64,000 nt of DNA from Nocardioides jejuensis (GCF_004337475.1 NZ_SJZJ01000017.1:1-64000), one strand, 5' to 3'; positions 54,843 to 63,824 are shown, counted from the first letter of the stretch. Program-made: numbers and translations. Notes: generated by a model not told the origin, from the letters alone.

Positions 54843-55859
54843 ATGCGCGCAACAACGATCCACGGCACCCGCGACATCCGCCTCTCCGAGGTGCCCGACC
54901 CCCGCATCGAGAAGCCCACGGACGCGATCGTGAAGGTCGTCGCGGGCTGCATCTGCGGCTCGGACCTCTGGCCCTACCGGGGCGAGAACCCGGTCGTTGC
55001 CGGCAACACGATCGGCCACGAGTGCATCGGGGTCGTCGAGGAGGTCGGCGCCGACGTCCGCGACATCAAGGTCGGCGACTTCGTCGTGGTCCCGTTCGAC
55101 CACTGTGACAACACCTGCGTGCACTGCGCCGCCGGGATGCAGTCCGCCTGCGTGAACCTCGGCTTCACCGTCAGCGGCCAGGCCGAGTACGCCCGCGTGA
55201 CGCAGGCGGACGGCTCGCTGGTGGCAGTGCCCGGCACGCCGGATGCCTCGCTGATCCCGTCGCTGCTGGCCCTGGCCGACGTCATGCCGACAGGCTGGCA
55301 CGCTGCTGTCGCCGCCGGCGTACGCCCGGGTGGGACGGCGGTCGTCGTCGGCGACGGAGCCGTCGGCCTCTGCGGCGTCCTCGCCGCGAAGCAGCTCGGC
55401 GCAGAGCGGATCATCGCGATGTCCCGCCACGAGCCCCGCCAGCAGATCGCGAAGGCGTTCGGCGCGACCGACATCGTCGCTGTCCGCGGCAAGGAGGCGA
55501 CCGCGGCGGTGCTCGAGCTCACGGGCGGAGCAGGCGCCGACGCCGTACTCGAGTGCGTCGGCACCGACGACTCGATGAAGACCGCCTTCCACGCCGCCCG
55601 GCCCGGCTCGATGGTCGGGTTCGTCGGAGTCCCGCACGGTGTGGTGCTGCCGGTCGGCACGATGTTCGGGCGCAACGTCGGTCTGGCAGGCGGCATGGCG
55701 CCGGTGCGGAAGTACCTCCCCGAGCTGCTCGGCCTGGTCCTCGACGGCACCATCGACCCCGGCCGGGTCTTCGACATGACGCTTCCGCTGGAGGGCGTCG
55801 CGGAGGGCTACCAGGCGATGGACGAGCGTCGTGCGATCAAGGTGATGCTGCAGCCGTGA
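54843..55859 (+). CDS. Zinc-dependent alcohol dehydrogenase (MDR family)
   Basis: A 338-residue medium-chain dehydrogenase. Catalytic zinc ligands lie in CICGSDLWPYRG and GHECIGVVEEVG. A structural-zinc lobe follows with only three clear Cys (CDNTCVHCAAGMQSAC). VVGDGAVGLCGVLAAKQLG is the NAD(P)-binding Rossmann motif. Relatives include formaldehyde- and glutathione-independent dehydrogenases. ATG 54843 was chosen because family similarity starts there and CAAGGA lies 8 nt upstream. It overlaps the GNAT gene (GTGA). Confidence 0.93.
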   Translation: MRATTIHGTRDIRLSEVPDPRIEKPTDAIVKVVAGCICGSDLWPYRGENPVVAGNTIGHECIGVVEEVGADVRDIKVGDFVVVPFDHCDNTCVHCAAGMQSACVNLGFTVSGQAEYARVTQADGSLVAVPGTPDASLIPSLLALADVMPTGWHAAVAAGVRPGGTAVVVGDGAVGLCGVLAAKQLGAERIIAMSRHEPRQQIAKAFGATDIVAVRGKEATAAVLELTGGAGADAVLECVGTDDSMKTAFHAARPGSMVGFVGVPHGVVLPVGTMFGRNVGLAGGMAPVRKYLPELLGLVLDGTIDPGRVFDMTLPLEGVAEGYQAMDERRAIKVMLQP

Positions 55860-56323
55860 ACGACCGGCTCGAGATCCGCCACGACGACCTGAGCGGCGGC
55901 GAGGTGCAGGCCCTGCTGGCCGAGCACCTCGCGGACATGTACGCCACGTCGCCGGCCGAGTCGGTGCACGCGCTGGACCTCGATGCCCTGCGTGCCCCCG
56001 ACATCACGTTCTACAGCGCGTGGGACGAGCAGACGCTGCTCGGGTGCGGCGCGCTGCGCGATCTCGGGGACGGCCACCTCGAGATCAAGTCGATGCGGGC
56101 TGCGCGTGCGCACCGCGGCCGCGGCACCGGTGCCGCGATCCTGCTGCACCTGCTCGGCGCGGCGACGCGTCGTGGCGCCGTACGCATCTCGCTCGAGACC
56201 GGCGTCGAGGACTACTTCGCGCCGGCGAGAAGGCTCTACGAGCGCCACGGCTTCGTGGTGTGCGAGCCGTTCGGCGGCTACCGGCCGGACCCGAACTCCG
56301 TGTTCATGACCCGCGAGGGCTGA
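55856..56323 (+). CDS. GNAT-family N-acetyltransferase
   Basis: A 155-residue acetyl-CoA-dependent transferase. The pyrophosphate-binding loop is AHRGRGTGAAIL (about 83-94), and the C-terminal block LYERHGFVVCEPFGGYRPDPNSVFM is typical of YjdJ/PhnO-like members. GTG 55856 overlaps the dehydrogenase stop, so they are coupled. The last 20 bp overlap the convergent membrane glycosyltransferase gene. The acceptor is unknown. Confidence 0.92.
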   Translation: MNDRLEIRHDDLSGGEVQALLAEHLADMYATSPAESVHALDLDALRAPDITFYSAWDEQTLLGCGALRDLGDGHLEIKSMRAARAHRGRGTGAAILLHLLGAATRRGAVRISLETGVEDYFAPARRLYERHGFVVCEPFGGYRPDPNSVFMTREG

Positions 56324-57812
56324 CACACACCAGTGGCGGCCGCTCCACCGAGGCCAGCACGCGTACGTCGACGCCGCAGACCTCTCCGAGATCGCGATAG
56401 CGGGCCTCCAGGAGGGGGCGGACCCGGCCCGGCTCGCTGGTGACCACGACCCACGTCGGTGCCCGATCACTGGTGAGCAGGGCGGACAGATCGGCGAGGT
56501 CTGGGTCCTTGACGCGCAGCGGAAGGATCCAGAGATAGGGGTACGGCGACTCGAGCCCGGATCCGAACTCGACCTCCGGACTGCCGTAGAGGCTGACGAT
56601 GGTGTCGCCGGGCGACGCCACCGCGGCGATCGAGCGGCCGAGCCGCATCTCGGGGGAGTGGACCGGGTGGCGCATCTCCCAGGCGATCCCCGGGACGACC
56701 GAGGCCACCAGCGCGACGGCAGCGACGGCAGCGGTCACGCGATGCGTGAGCCACCCGTGCGTGGGAGTCGCTGCGGCGATGCCGGCCAGAACCCCGAGCG
56801 GCACCATCAGCTGGACCAGGTAGTGGGTCCAGGAGCCACCGCCGGCGACGATCGACGTGACGTCCCAGACAAGGACGACGAGCAGCGCCAGCACAGCGGG
56901 GTCGAGCACGCGACGTCGCAGAACGACCAGCGACCAGGCCAGGACCGGGAGCAGCCCACACACCAGCGCGACCCGGACCAGCTCGGTCGGCCGCCCGTTG
57001 GCCTGTGACATCCGTGCGGCCGCAGCGTGCGCCTGGACCCGGAACGGGAACATCGCGTCATTGAGCGCCGGGAGGTCGGTGCCGGCCCAGACGGCATGAC
57101 CGAGCACCGCGCCCATGGCGACCGCTGCGCCGACGATTGCGGCCGCGACGGCGCGGACGAGATCCCGCCAGCGATCACGTGGAAGGTCGCGGCGCAGTGC
57201 CAGCACGACCAGCAGGACGACGGCGTAGACGCCCACGTCGATCATGTTCTGCTTGACCAGCACCGCGCAGGCCGCCGCTGCGCCGGCCAGCAGGCCACGG
57301 CGTACGGGACGGGTCTGGAGGGCGCCGGTCCACGCCCACAGGCCGAGCGCGACGAACGGCGCAGCCAGCAGCTCGCCGTCGACGACCTGGGAGCCGTCAC
57401 GCGGGTTGGCCAGCAGGGCCGCGGTGACCAACGCAGCGGGGAGGACAGCACGACGGCCAGCCACGCGGTACGCGGTTGCTGCCGCGAGGAGCACCGTGAC
57501 CATCACGGCGACGCAGGCGATCAACCGCAGGGCGGTCACGGGGAAGACAACGCTCGCCGCGGCGTCAGCGAGCCGGTAGGGGAGCAGGAGAAGGGGTGGC
57601 CGGTCGACCCAGTAGTCGCCGTAGAGGCTGCTGCCGGGGTGCCACTGGCGGGCCAGGACGAGGAAGCCGGCTTCATCATGGGTGGCGACGTCGTCGACGA
57701 AGGGCAGCCGGGCCGCTGCTGCAGCGATCGAGGCAAGGCCTGCGCCGGCGTACAGGAGGCGGGTACGTCGGTCCACCCTCGCGAGCGTACGGAGGCGAGC
57801 GGTCCGGTTCAT
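56304..57812 (-). CDS. GT39-like integral membrane glycosyltransferase
   Basis: A protein of about 502 residues with ten to twelve hydrophobic segments and a soluble C-terminus. The first external loop carries the acidic pair of the family (FVDDVATHDEAGFLVLARQWHPGSSLYGDYWVDRPPLLLL), similar to the catalytic loop of protein mannosyltransferases and ArnT-like enzymes that use polyprenyl-phosphate sugars. It could use the donor made by Ppm1 (48831), but this is inferred. The start is ATG 57812; an internal GTG (VDRRTRLL) is possible. Confidence 0.87.
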   Translation of the reverse strand: MNRTARLRTLARVDRRTRLLYAGAGLASIAAAAARLPFVDDVATHDEAGFLVLARQWHPGSSLYGDYWVDRPPLLLLPYRLADAAASVVFPVTALRLIACVAVMVTVLLAAATAYRVAGRRAVLPAALVTAALLANPRDGSQVVDGELLAAPFVALGLWAWTGALQTRPVRRGLLAGAAAACAVLVKQNMIDVGVYAVVLLVVLALRRDLPRDRWRDLVRAVAAAIVGAAVAMGAVLGHAVWAGTDLPALNDAMFPFRVQAHAAAARMSQANGRPTELVRVALVCGLLPVLAWSLVVLRRRVLDPAVLALLVVLVWDVTSIVAGGGSWTHYLVQLMVPLGVLAGIAAATPTHGWLTHRVTAAVAAVALVASVVPGIAWEMRHPVHSPEMRLGRSIAAVASPGDTIVSLYGSPEVEFGSGLESPYPYLWILPLRVKDPDLADLSALLTSDRAPTWVVVTSEPGRVRPLLEARYRDLGEVCGVDVRVLASVERPPLVCVSPRGS

Positions 57813-57852
57813 GACGAATTCGTGAACCGGTGGCGCATCGGGCGCCGAGAGG

Positions 57853-57996
57853 TCAGGCGTGCGCGACGCCGGGTGCGTCAGGCGGCGTGCAGCTGCAGCG
57901 ATCGCAGGGCAGGTAGACGTGGACGGCGTGACCACACGCCGTACACGGAAGATCGTGTGCGAGGTGGACGGTGCTCTCCTCGACGGTGTCCCACAT
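57853..57996 (-). CDS. Small Cys-rich zinc-ribbon-like protein
   Basis: A 47-residue protein with two CxxC pairs (CTACGHAVHVYLPCDRC), each with nearby His, so a small metal-binding knuckle is likely. ATG 57996 has a good AGAGGAGA ribosome site 7-14 nt upstream, which decides the start over an earlier ATG at 58041. It lies alone between the asparaginase and the membrane glycosyltransferase genes on the same strand. Function unknown. Confidence 0.7.
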   Translation of the reverse strand: MWDTVEESTVHLAHDLPCTACGHAVHVYLPCDRCSCTPPDAPGVAHA

Positions 57997-58086
57997 GGCT
58001 TGCTCTCCTCTGACGTGCTCGACACAGGTGAGACGGGGCACGGGGGAGTGCGTGACGGCGATTTCTGACCAGTTGTCCGAACTTTT

Positions 58087-58581
58087 TCAGGGAGCGTCGA
58101 CGAACACGCCACGCCCGCGGTCCTTGGCCACCTTCCCGGCGGGGAAGACGCGGCCGCTCATCACGATGTGCACACCGGCGGGCAGGAGCTGCACGGCGGT
58201 CATTGCCGCCCCGAGGTTGAACGCTGCGTCGCTGCGCCCCATGGCGGCCGGCTGCATCGCACCGGTCAGCACCACCGTCTGGTCTGCCGCCGCCAGATGG
58301 GCGTCGAGGAACGCCGCGGTCTCGGGCATCGTGTCCGTGCCGTGCGTGACCACCACATGACGCCCCGGCAGGGCGTCGATCGCCTGGCACAGCACCACGC
58401 GGTCGGCGTCAGTCATGTCGAGACTGTCCACGGCGAGCACGGGGGAGACGTCGTACGTCAGGTCGGTCAGGACGGGCGCGAGCAGCGCGTCGACCGACGG
58501 CTCACCGATCTCGAGCTCGCCCGCCCGGGAGTAGATCTTGTCGATCGTGCCGCCCGTGGCGACGACGTGGATGTGCGGCAT
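58087..58581 (-). CDS. Single-domain asparaginase-like protein
   Basis: A 164-residue protein equivalent to the N-terminal domain of type I/II L-asparaginases. Both active-site threonine motifs are present: VVATGGTIDKIY and VVTHGTDTMPETA. The middle VVLTGAMQPAAMGRSDAAFNLGAAM and the metal-side HIVMSGRVFPAGKVAKD are also conserved. The C-terminal domain of normal 320-residue enzymes is missing, and a stop follows cleanly. Short forms exist elsewhere. TATCGT (58594-58589 on this strand) is 7 nt from ATG 58581. Confidence 0.88.
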   Translation of the reverse strand: MPHIHVVATGGTIDKIYSRAGELEIGEPSVDALLAPVLTDLTYDVSPVLAVDSLDMTDADRVVLCQAIDALPGRHVVVTHGTDTMPETAAFLDAHLAAADQTVVLTGAMQPAAMGRSDAAFNLGAAMTAVQLLPAGVHIVMSGRVFPAGKVAKDRGRGVFVDAP

Positions 58582-58642
58582 GTCGGCGACGATAGCGAGT
58601 GAAGCCTCCCACTCGGGCGCGGGTGTGGGTTAGCGTCCCGGC

Positions 58643-59329
58643 ATGGCACAGGACGGGGTGAGTCGGCGCGGCGTCGCGCCCGGGCGCAGGGCGCTCGGCG
58701 TTGCGGCCGCGCTCAGCGTCCTCGCGCTCTCCGCCTGCGAGCCGCTGCTGGCGCCGTCTCCTGGCGTGTCCGCGGCGGACCGGGCCCCGGCGCAGGGGAG
58801 TGGCAGCCCCTCCGCCACCTCGTCCGCTACCCCGCCAGTCCAGCACGAAGAGGTGTCACGCAACCGCGACCGGACGCTGTCGCAGGCGCAGCTCTCGGCG
58901 ATGACACAGGCGCGGATGAGCGTGAGCGACGGCGACATCATGCGGCAGCTGGCCAACACGGCCGAGCGGATCGCGCAGAACCTTGCCGCCGGCGGCGGAT
59001 CCGCACCCCAGCCCACGAGCGTCCAGCCGGGCACCAACCGGGCACTCGGCTATCACCTGCTGCTCGACTTCGGCTGGCCTGCCTCGGAATGGCCCGCGCT
59101 CGACGCCCTCTGGCAGCGAGAGTCCGGCTGGAGCCAGGTCGCCGAGAACCGCTCGTCCGGCGCCTACGGCATCCCGCAATCACTGCCGGCCAGCAAGATG
59201 GCGGCGGTCGGAGCTGACTGGAAGACCAATCCGGAGACGCAGATCCGCTGGGGCCTGGCGTACATCGGCGCCAGGTACGGCAGCCCGCACGCCGCCTGGG
59301 CGCACTCGGAGAAGTTCGGCTGGTACTGA
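58643..59329 (+). CDS. Lytic transglycosylase-like lipoprotein
   Basis: A 228-residue exported lipoprotein. The lipobox is LALSACEP, followed by a Ser/Pro/Thr-rich linker and a short helix. The C-terminal domain (about 125-228) has LWQRESGWSQVAENRSSGAYGIPQ, the SLT/goose-lysozyme-like motif with catalytic Glu, and ends YGSPHAAWAHSEKFGWY. It should cut peptidoglycan or anchor at the wall. TAGCGT (58631-58636) is 6 nt before ATG 58643. Confidence 0.9.
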   Translation: MAQDGVSRRGVAPGRRALGVAAALSVLALSACEPLLAPSPGVSAADRAPAQGSGSPSATSSATPPVQHEEVSRNRDRTLSQAQLSAMTQARMSVSDGDIMRQLANTAERIAQNLAAGGGSAPQPTSVQPGTNRALGYHLLLDFGWPASEWPALDALWQRESGWSQVAENRSSGAYGIPQSLPASKMAAVGADWKTNPETQIRWGLAYIGARYGSPHAAWAHSEKFGWY

Positions 59330-59334
59330 TGCCT

Positions 59335-59354
59335 GTCTAGCGTGACGACTAGAC
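59335..59354. terminator. Small inverted repeat between convergent genes
   Basis: GTCTAG (59335-59340) and CTAGAC (59349-59354) with an 8-nt loop lie between the lytic transglycosylase stop and the VOC gene stop. It is a weak candidate two-way terminator. Confidence 0.35.
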
Positions 59355-59371
59355 GTTACGTCAACCTGTCG

Positions 59372-59725
59372 TCAGGCTGGCTGCCACAGCTCGAGTCGAT
59401 TGCCCGCAGGGTCGTTGATCCAGGCGAAGCGGCCCACTCCGTCCATCTCCTGGATCTCGCCGATTCTGTGAGAGCCGTTCTGAGCCAACTGCGCGAGCAT
59501 CGCGTCCAGATCGGCGACCCGGAAGTTGAGCATGACCTGCTGGGCGCGCGCACCGAAGTAATCCGTGTCAGCGGGGAACGCCGCCACGACGGTCGGCCCG
59601 GATTCCTGCGTCCAGACGCCGTACGCCGCCATGTCGATGCCCAGCACGTCGCGGTACCACGCTGTCAGCGCGTCAGGATCCTCAGCGCGCACGAAGAAAC
59701 CACCGATGCCGAGTACGCGTTCCAT
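59372..59725 (-). CDS. VOC family protein (glyoxalase-like)
   Basis: A 117-residue vicinal-oxygen-chelate-fold protein. Two beta-alpha-beta-beta-beta modules are visible: LGIGGFFVRAEDPDALTAWYRDVLGIDMA and VMLNFRVADLDAMLAQL, ending INDPAGNRLELWQP with the metal-ligand Glu. ATG 59725 was selected because the fold starts there. The reaction is unknown. Confidence 0.9.
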   Translation of the reverse strand: MERVLGIGGFFVRAEDPDALTAWYRDVLGIDMAAYGVWTQESGPTVVAAFPADTDYFGARAQQVMLNFRVADLDAMLAQLAQNGSHRIGEIQEMDGVGRFAWINDPAGNRLELWQPA

Positions 59726-59866
59726 GAGAGCGATTCTGACAGCGGGGTCCGACAACAGCCCCTCCCGACGCACATCATGATTGTTCCGATAATGGACATT
59801 ATGTCATTACGCATACGTGGAAGAGCCTCGTCGTACGCCGAACCCCTCCCCGCTACAGTCACCGGC

Positions 59867-60541
59867 ATGCTGACCCGTACGGCGCTGGCCGCCGCTTCGC
59901 TCGTCCTGATTCCGGCTGCTGCACTCACTGCGTGCGGCAGCGACACCGACGCCCAGAAGGCGCCGACGTCGGCTGGCGATGCGACGTGCTCGTACCCGTC
60001 GTCCGGACAGGCTGCGCGCGACGTCAAGGCCCCCAGCTCGGAGCCGACCGTCGACAACGCCGTCTCTGCCACCATCAAGACGAACGTCGGCGACCTGGGC
60101 ATCACCCTCGACGGCAAGGCGACGCCCTGCACGGTCAACTCGTTCCTGTCTCTCGCGAAGCAGGGCTTCTACGACGACACGTCGTGTCCGCGACTCGCGA
60201 ACACCCCGGGCTTCGGCATGCTCCAGTGCGGCGACCCGACCGGCACGACGAGTGGCGGCCCGGGCTACACGATTCCGGACGAGATCACCGGCAAGGAGAC
60301 CTACCCCGCGGGCACCATCGCGATGGCCAACACCGGCCAGCCCGACTCCGGTGGCTCGCAGTTCTTCCTCGTCTTCGCCGACAGCAGCCTGACCCCCGAC
60401 TACACGGTCTTCGGCCACCTCGACGCTGCCGCGATCAAGATCCTCAAGGGCGTTGGCGCGAAGGGCGACGACGGCTCCAACCCGTACGGCGGCGGCAAGC
60501 CGAACCAGCCGGTCACCATCACGGACGTCGTCGTCAGCTGA
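59867..60541 (+). CDS. Cyclophilin-type peptidyl-prolyl isomerase lipoprotein
   Basis: A 224-residue lipoprotein with the lipobox AAALTACGS. The cyclophilin domain (about 60-222) shows TIKTNVGDLGITLDGKATPCTVNSFLSLAKQGFYDDTSCPRL, the shortened actinobacterial form. GQPDSGGSQFFLVFADSSL is the active-site strand. It has two Cys in the domain (PCTVN and TSCPR) plus MLQCGD, possibly disulfide-linked outside the cell. TACAGT (59854-59859) is 7 nt before ATG 59867. It is the second extracytoplasmic isomerase in the window. Confidence 0.93.
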   Translation: MLTRTALAAASLVLIPAAALTACGSDTDAQKAPTSAGDATCSYPSSGQAARDVKAPSSEPTVDNAVSATIKTNVGDLGITLDGKATPCTVNSFLSLAKQGFYDDTSCPRLANTPGFGMLQCGDPTGTTSGGPGYTIPDEITGKETYPAGTIAMANTGQPDSGGSQFFLVFADSSLTPDYTVFGHLDAAAIKILKGVGAKGDDGSNPYGGGKPNQPVTITDVVVS

Positions 60542-60570
60542 CACGCGCAGCAGGCTGGGCGAAGCCCGTC

Positions 60571-60984
60571 TCAGCGCATCACGACCGGCTCTCCCGTCTC
60601 CACAGTGCGGCTGACGGTGCAGAGCCGGTCGTGCGTCCGCTGGATCGCTGACGGCAGTACGGCGCGGGCCGCGTCGCCGTCGGGCCCCTCGGGGAACTCG
60701 ACCTCGAAGGTGACCGTCAGCTCGGTCATCCGGGTGCCGGTCTCGTCACGCACCTTCTCCCCCTCGGCCTTCACGCGGAACGTCGTCGCCGTCGCGCGCC
60801 GCGCCGTGATGGGGTCGACGGTCACAGCCGCACACCCCGCAAGTGCCGCAAGCAGCAGCTCGACCGGCGTGAAGTCCGGGTCATCACCGCCGCCGAGGGT
60901 GACGACTCCCCCGCGCGCGTTGGTGGCGCGAAAGCGCGCCGGCCCGATCTTCTCCAGCTCGACCTCACGATGCGTGTCACTCAT
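60571..60984 (-). CDS. OsmC family protein
   Basis: A 137-residue OsmC/Ohr-fold protein. The first half has GGDDPDFTPVELLLAALAGCAAVTVDPI with one conserved Cys; the second Cys lies in RTHDRLCTVSRTVE. These form the peroxidatic and resolving pair of the family. It may reduce organic hydroperoxides. TACTGT (60996-60991 on this strand) is 6 nt before ATG 60984. Confidence 0.93.
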   Translation of the reverse strand: MSDTHREVELEKIGPARFRATNARGGVVTLGGGDDPDFTPVELLLAALAGCAAVTVDPITARRATATTFRVKAEGEKVRDETGTRMTELTVTFEVEFPEGPDGDAARAVLPSAIQRTHDRLCTVSRTVETGEPVVMR

Positions 60985-61058
60985 GAGGCGACAGTACGCG
61001 GACGGCCGCGGCCCCCAGGCGGGAGTCGCGGCCGTCGTACGTCGTCGGTGCGGTGTGG

Positions 61059-61463
61059 TCAGTCGACCGGGATCTTGAAGACCTGGCCCGGGAAGATGAG
61101 GTCCGGATTCTCGATGTGGTTGATCCGCGCGATCTCGTGCCAGTCGGCGCCGAAGCGGGCGCCGATCTCGGACAGGGTGTCGCCGGAGACGACGGTGTAC
61201 TCCTTGAACCGCTTCTTCGGCTTCACCGGCTCGTCGACGTGCGGAGCTGCCTTGGGCTCGTCGGCCTTCGGCTCGATGTGCGGCGCCGGCGCTGCCTGCG
61301 GCTGCTCCGGAGTGCTCTGCCCGGCGTCGTGTGCGGCGTCGTCCGCCTTCTGACGTGCGGCATCCGCCTGCTCCTGCGCCTTCGCCGCGGCGTCACGCGC
61401 CGCATCGGCGATCTCGCCCTTGGAGTTGGTCAGCCCGTCCTTGATCTTGTCCCAGAGGCCCAT
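61059..61463 (-). CDS. LysM-domain protein with charged coiled-coil linker
   Basis: A 134-residue protein. The N-terminus MGLWDKIKDGLTNSKGEI is a short amphipathic helix. An Ala/Lys/Asp-rich helical stretch and a Pro-rich linker follow. The C-terminal LysM domain (about 87-134) reads YTVVSGDTLSEIGARFGADWHEIARINH, then PDLIFPGQVFKIP. There is no signal peptide; similar proteins (YgaU/LysM-BON type) are cytosolic or periplasmic without a clear role. ATG 61463 has AGGGA close upstream. Confidence 0.9.
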   Translation of the reverse strand: MGLWDKIKDGLTNSKGEIADAARDAAAKAQEQADAARQKADDAAHDAGQSTPEQPQAAPAPHIEPKADEPKAAPHVDEPVKPKKRFKEYTVVSGDTLSEIGARFGADWHEIARINHIENPDLIFPGQVFKIPVD

Positions 61464-61601
61464 GGTCCCTGCTCGCTTCCTCGAGAGCGGCCGACGCACC
61501 CGATGCACGCCGGCCCAGCGGGGCCGACCCTACCCCGCCCTCTCCCCCGCACCCCGGCGTGTGCGCGGAGTTCTGTCGGTGGTCACTGTTTGGATGGCAG
61601 C

Positions 61602-62972
61602 ATGCTCCTGATCGGTCTCCTCCTCGGCCTTCTCGTCGGCGCAGCCCTGGGCTGGCTCGCGGCTCGCGTGCTCTCTGTCTCCGCGCCGGGCACTGTCGTC
61701 GAGGACCCGGAGATCGCCGCCGCCCGTCACCGGGCTGACGTTGCCGCGATCCGCCAGGAGGAGTCCGAGGCCCGCGCAACGCTCCAGGCCGATGTCGCGC
61801 ACGCGGAGGCGACGGTCAGCGGCCTGCGCGACACGGTGGCCGGGCTCCAGCAGGCCCTGAGCACTGCTCGCGACGACCACCGCGCGCTCCTCGAGACGCA
61901 GCGCCGTGACCAGCTGGAGCGTGAGCGTGCCGAGAGCGCGCAGGCTCAGGTCCTCAAGACAGTCGCCCCCGTTGCTCAGCAGCTGCGAGCGATGCAGCAG
62001 CAGGTCAACGATCTGGAGAAGCAGCGCTCGCTGCAGCACGGCGAGCTTGCCGAGCAGATCCGCACCACCCGGCGTTCGGCCGAGGAGTCACGCAAGGCGG
62101 CCGACACCCTGGCCTCGGCGCTGGGCAACAACGCGACCCGTGGCTACTGGGGAGAGACGCAGCTCAAGACGCTCGTCGAGTCTGCGGGGCTCCTCCCCCG
62201 CGTCGACTTCACGACGCAGGCATCGATCACCGCGGATTCCGGCGCCCGCCGCCCGGACATGGTGGTCAACCTGCCGGGTGGCAAGCAGATGGCCGTCGAC
62301 GCCAAGGCGCCGTACTCGTCCTTCGTCGAGGCGTTCCGCGAGTCGGTCGACCCCGGCGAGCGCCAGCGACTCCTCGTGGACCACGCGAAGAAGATCCGCG
62401 GTCATGTCGACGCCCTGTCCGGCAAGACCTACTGGACCGGCCTCGAGGCCAGTCCGGAGTTCACGGTCGCCTTCATCCCCAACGAGCAGCTGCTCAGCTC
62501 TGCCCTCGAGGTCGACCCTTCCCTGCTCGAGTATGCGTTTGCCAAGGGCGTCGTGCTGGCCACCCCCGCCAACCTCTGGGCCGTGCTCAAGACCGTCGCC
62601 TACACCTGGCGTCAGGACGTCCTCACCGAGGATGCCAAGCGCCTCTTCGACCTCGGCCAGGAGCTCTACCGCCGGATCTGCACGCTCGCTGGCCACGCCG
62701 AGAAGATGCGTAGCTCGCTGGAGAGCGCCGTGGGCCACTACAACGCGTTCGCGAGCTCGCTCGAGACCCGCGTCCTGGTGACTGCTCGCAAGCTCGACCA
62801 GGTCGACGAGGGGAAGCTCCTCCCCTCCCCCACGCTCATCGACAAGACGCCGAAGCGGATCGTCGCGACCGACTTCGAGGCGCTGCGCGAGGTGTCCCGC
62901 GACGAGCTTCCGCTCCACCTCGAGGACGCGGTCGAGGCCGAGATCGTCGACGACACCTCAGCGGCCGGCTAG
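61602..62972 (+). CDS. rmuC: DNA recombination protein RmuC
   Basis: A 456-residue protein with one N-terminal membrane anchor (LLIGLLLGLLVGAALGWLAAR), a long coiled coil (about 45-170), and a PD-(D/E)XK-related nuclease-like core around RGYWGETQLKTLVESAGLL and PDMVVNLPGGKQMAVDAKAPYSSFVEAF. RmuC limits sequence inversions in E. coli and may cut DNA structures. I used ATG 61602 because the anchor begins there. It is divergent from the LysM gene. Confidence 0.95.
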   Translation: MLLIGLLLGLLVGAALGWLAARVLSVSAPGTVVEDPEIAAARHRADVAAIRQEESEARATLQADVAHAEATVSGLRDTVAGLQQALSTARDDHRALLETQRRDQLERERAESAQAQVLKTVAPVAQQLRAMQQQVNDLEKQRSLQHGELAEQIRTTRRSAEESRKAADTLASALGNNATRGYWGETQLKTLVESAGLLPRVDFTTQASITADSGARRPDMVVNLPGGKQMAVDAKAPYSSFVEAFRESVDPGERQRLLVDHAKKIRGHVDALSGKTYWTGLEASPEFTVAFIPNEQLLSSALEVDPSLLEYAFAKGVVLATPANLWAVLKTVAYTWRQDVLTEDAKRLFDLGQELYRRICTLAGHAEKMRSSLESAVGHYNAFASSLETRVLVTARKLDQVDEGKLLPSPTLIDKTPKRIVATDFEALREVSRDELPLHLEDAVEAEIVDDTSAAG

Positions 62973-62983
62973 CCGGCAGGGGG

Positions 62984-63667
62984 TCAGAAGACCGGGAAGT
63001 GAGCCGGGGCGAGCAGCAGGAAGGCCGTGATCAGGCCGATTCCGAGCAGCCACACCAGCAGCCGCGCGAAACGTCGACGACCACGACCACGCCGCGCCGA
63101 CATGCGTGCGGCGCCGCGGCGCCGGAGCTCACGCTCCTCGAGCTTGTCGGCGAAGACACGCAGCGTCGGGTCGTCCGGAGCACGCCAACCCGGGAGTGCC
63201 TCACCCTCCGGCGGCGCAAGAGCGACCGCACTCAGGACTGCTTCGGCGGCGACGCGCTGCGTCGGCAGGGTCGGCGCAGGGTGCTGCACGAAGGCAGCAG
63301 GAGCGGAAGGGGCAGTCGGCGCTGCCGACGCGGCAGGAGCGGGCGCCACGGGCGCTGCGGGCGCAACCGGCGCCTCCATCGCGGCAGGCGCCGAGACGTC
63401 GGGGGATGCCGGCACGCTCACCGGGACAGCAACCTGGACAGGCGCCGCAGCAGGTGCCGGCACCGTGACAGCGGACGGAGCAGGCGTCTCCAGAAGCGGC
63501 GCCGTGATCACGGGGATGTTGCCCGTGAGGTGGCTCCAGTCCTGGGGCGGCGGCACGGGAGCGCCGAAGGGAATCCGGCACAGGGTGCACTTCACGGCGT
63601 CCGCCGGCGACAACGTGCCGCACCACTCGCAGCGCTTCTCGTCCACGGTTGTCGTCGCTCCTCCCAT
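62984..63667 (-). CDS. Zinc-ribbon, Pro/Ala-linker, single-pass membrane protein
   Basis: A 227-residue protein of unknown function. A zinc ribbon opens it (KRCEWCGTLSPADAVKCTLCRIPFG). A low-complexity Pro/Ala/Val region follows (about 55-150). A basic Arg-rich stretch (RRRGAARMSARRGRGRRR) precedes one C-terminal membrane helix (LLVWLLGIGLITAFLLLAP). The topology suggests a tail-anchored cytosolic protein. ATG 63667 starts at MGGATTT; a TATTCT hexamer lies about 20 nt upstream. Confidence 0.82.
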   Translation of the reverse strand: MGGATTTVDEKRCEWCGTLSPADAVKCTLCRIPFGAPVPPPQDWSHLTGNIPVITAPLLETPAPSAVTVPAPAAAPVQVAVPVSVPASPDVSAPAAMEAPVAPAAPVAPAPAASAAPTAPSAPAAFVQHPAPTLPTQRVAAEAVLSAVALAPPEGEALPGWRAPDDPTLRVFADKLEERELRRRGAARMSARRGRGRRRFARLLVWLLGIGLITAFLLLAPAHFPVF

Positions 63668-63824
63668 GATTTGCCCAGCTGAAGAATAGACGGATCTGCC
63701 ACCCCAGTTGTGCCGTTTCCGGGCGAAACCCACCACCAGAACCTTGGATGTCCAACCTCTATGCACCGGGGCTACTCGCCAGTATCTTGCGGATGTAATC
63801 CTCGTCACATCTCAGGAGTTGTTG

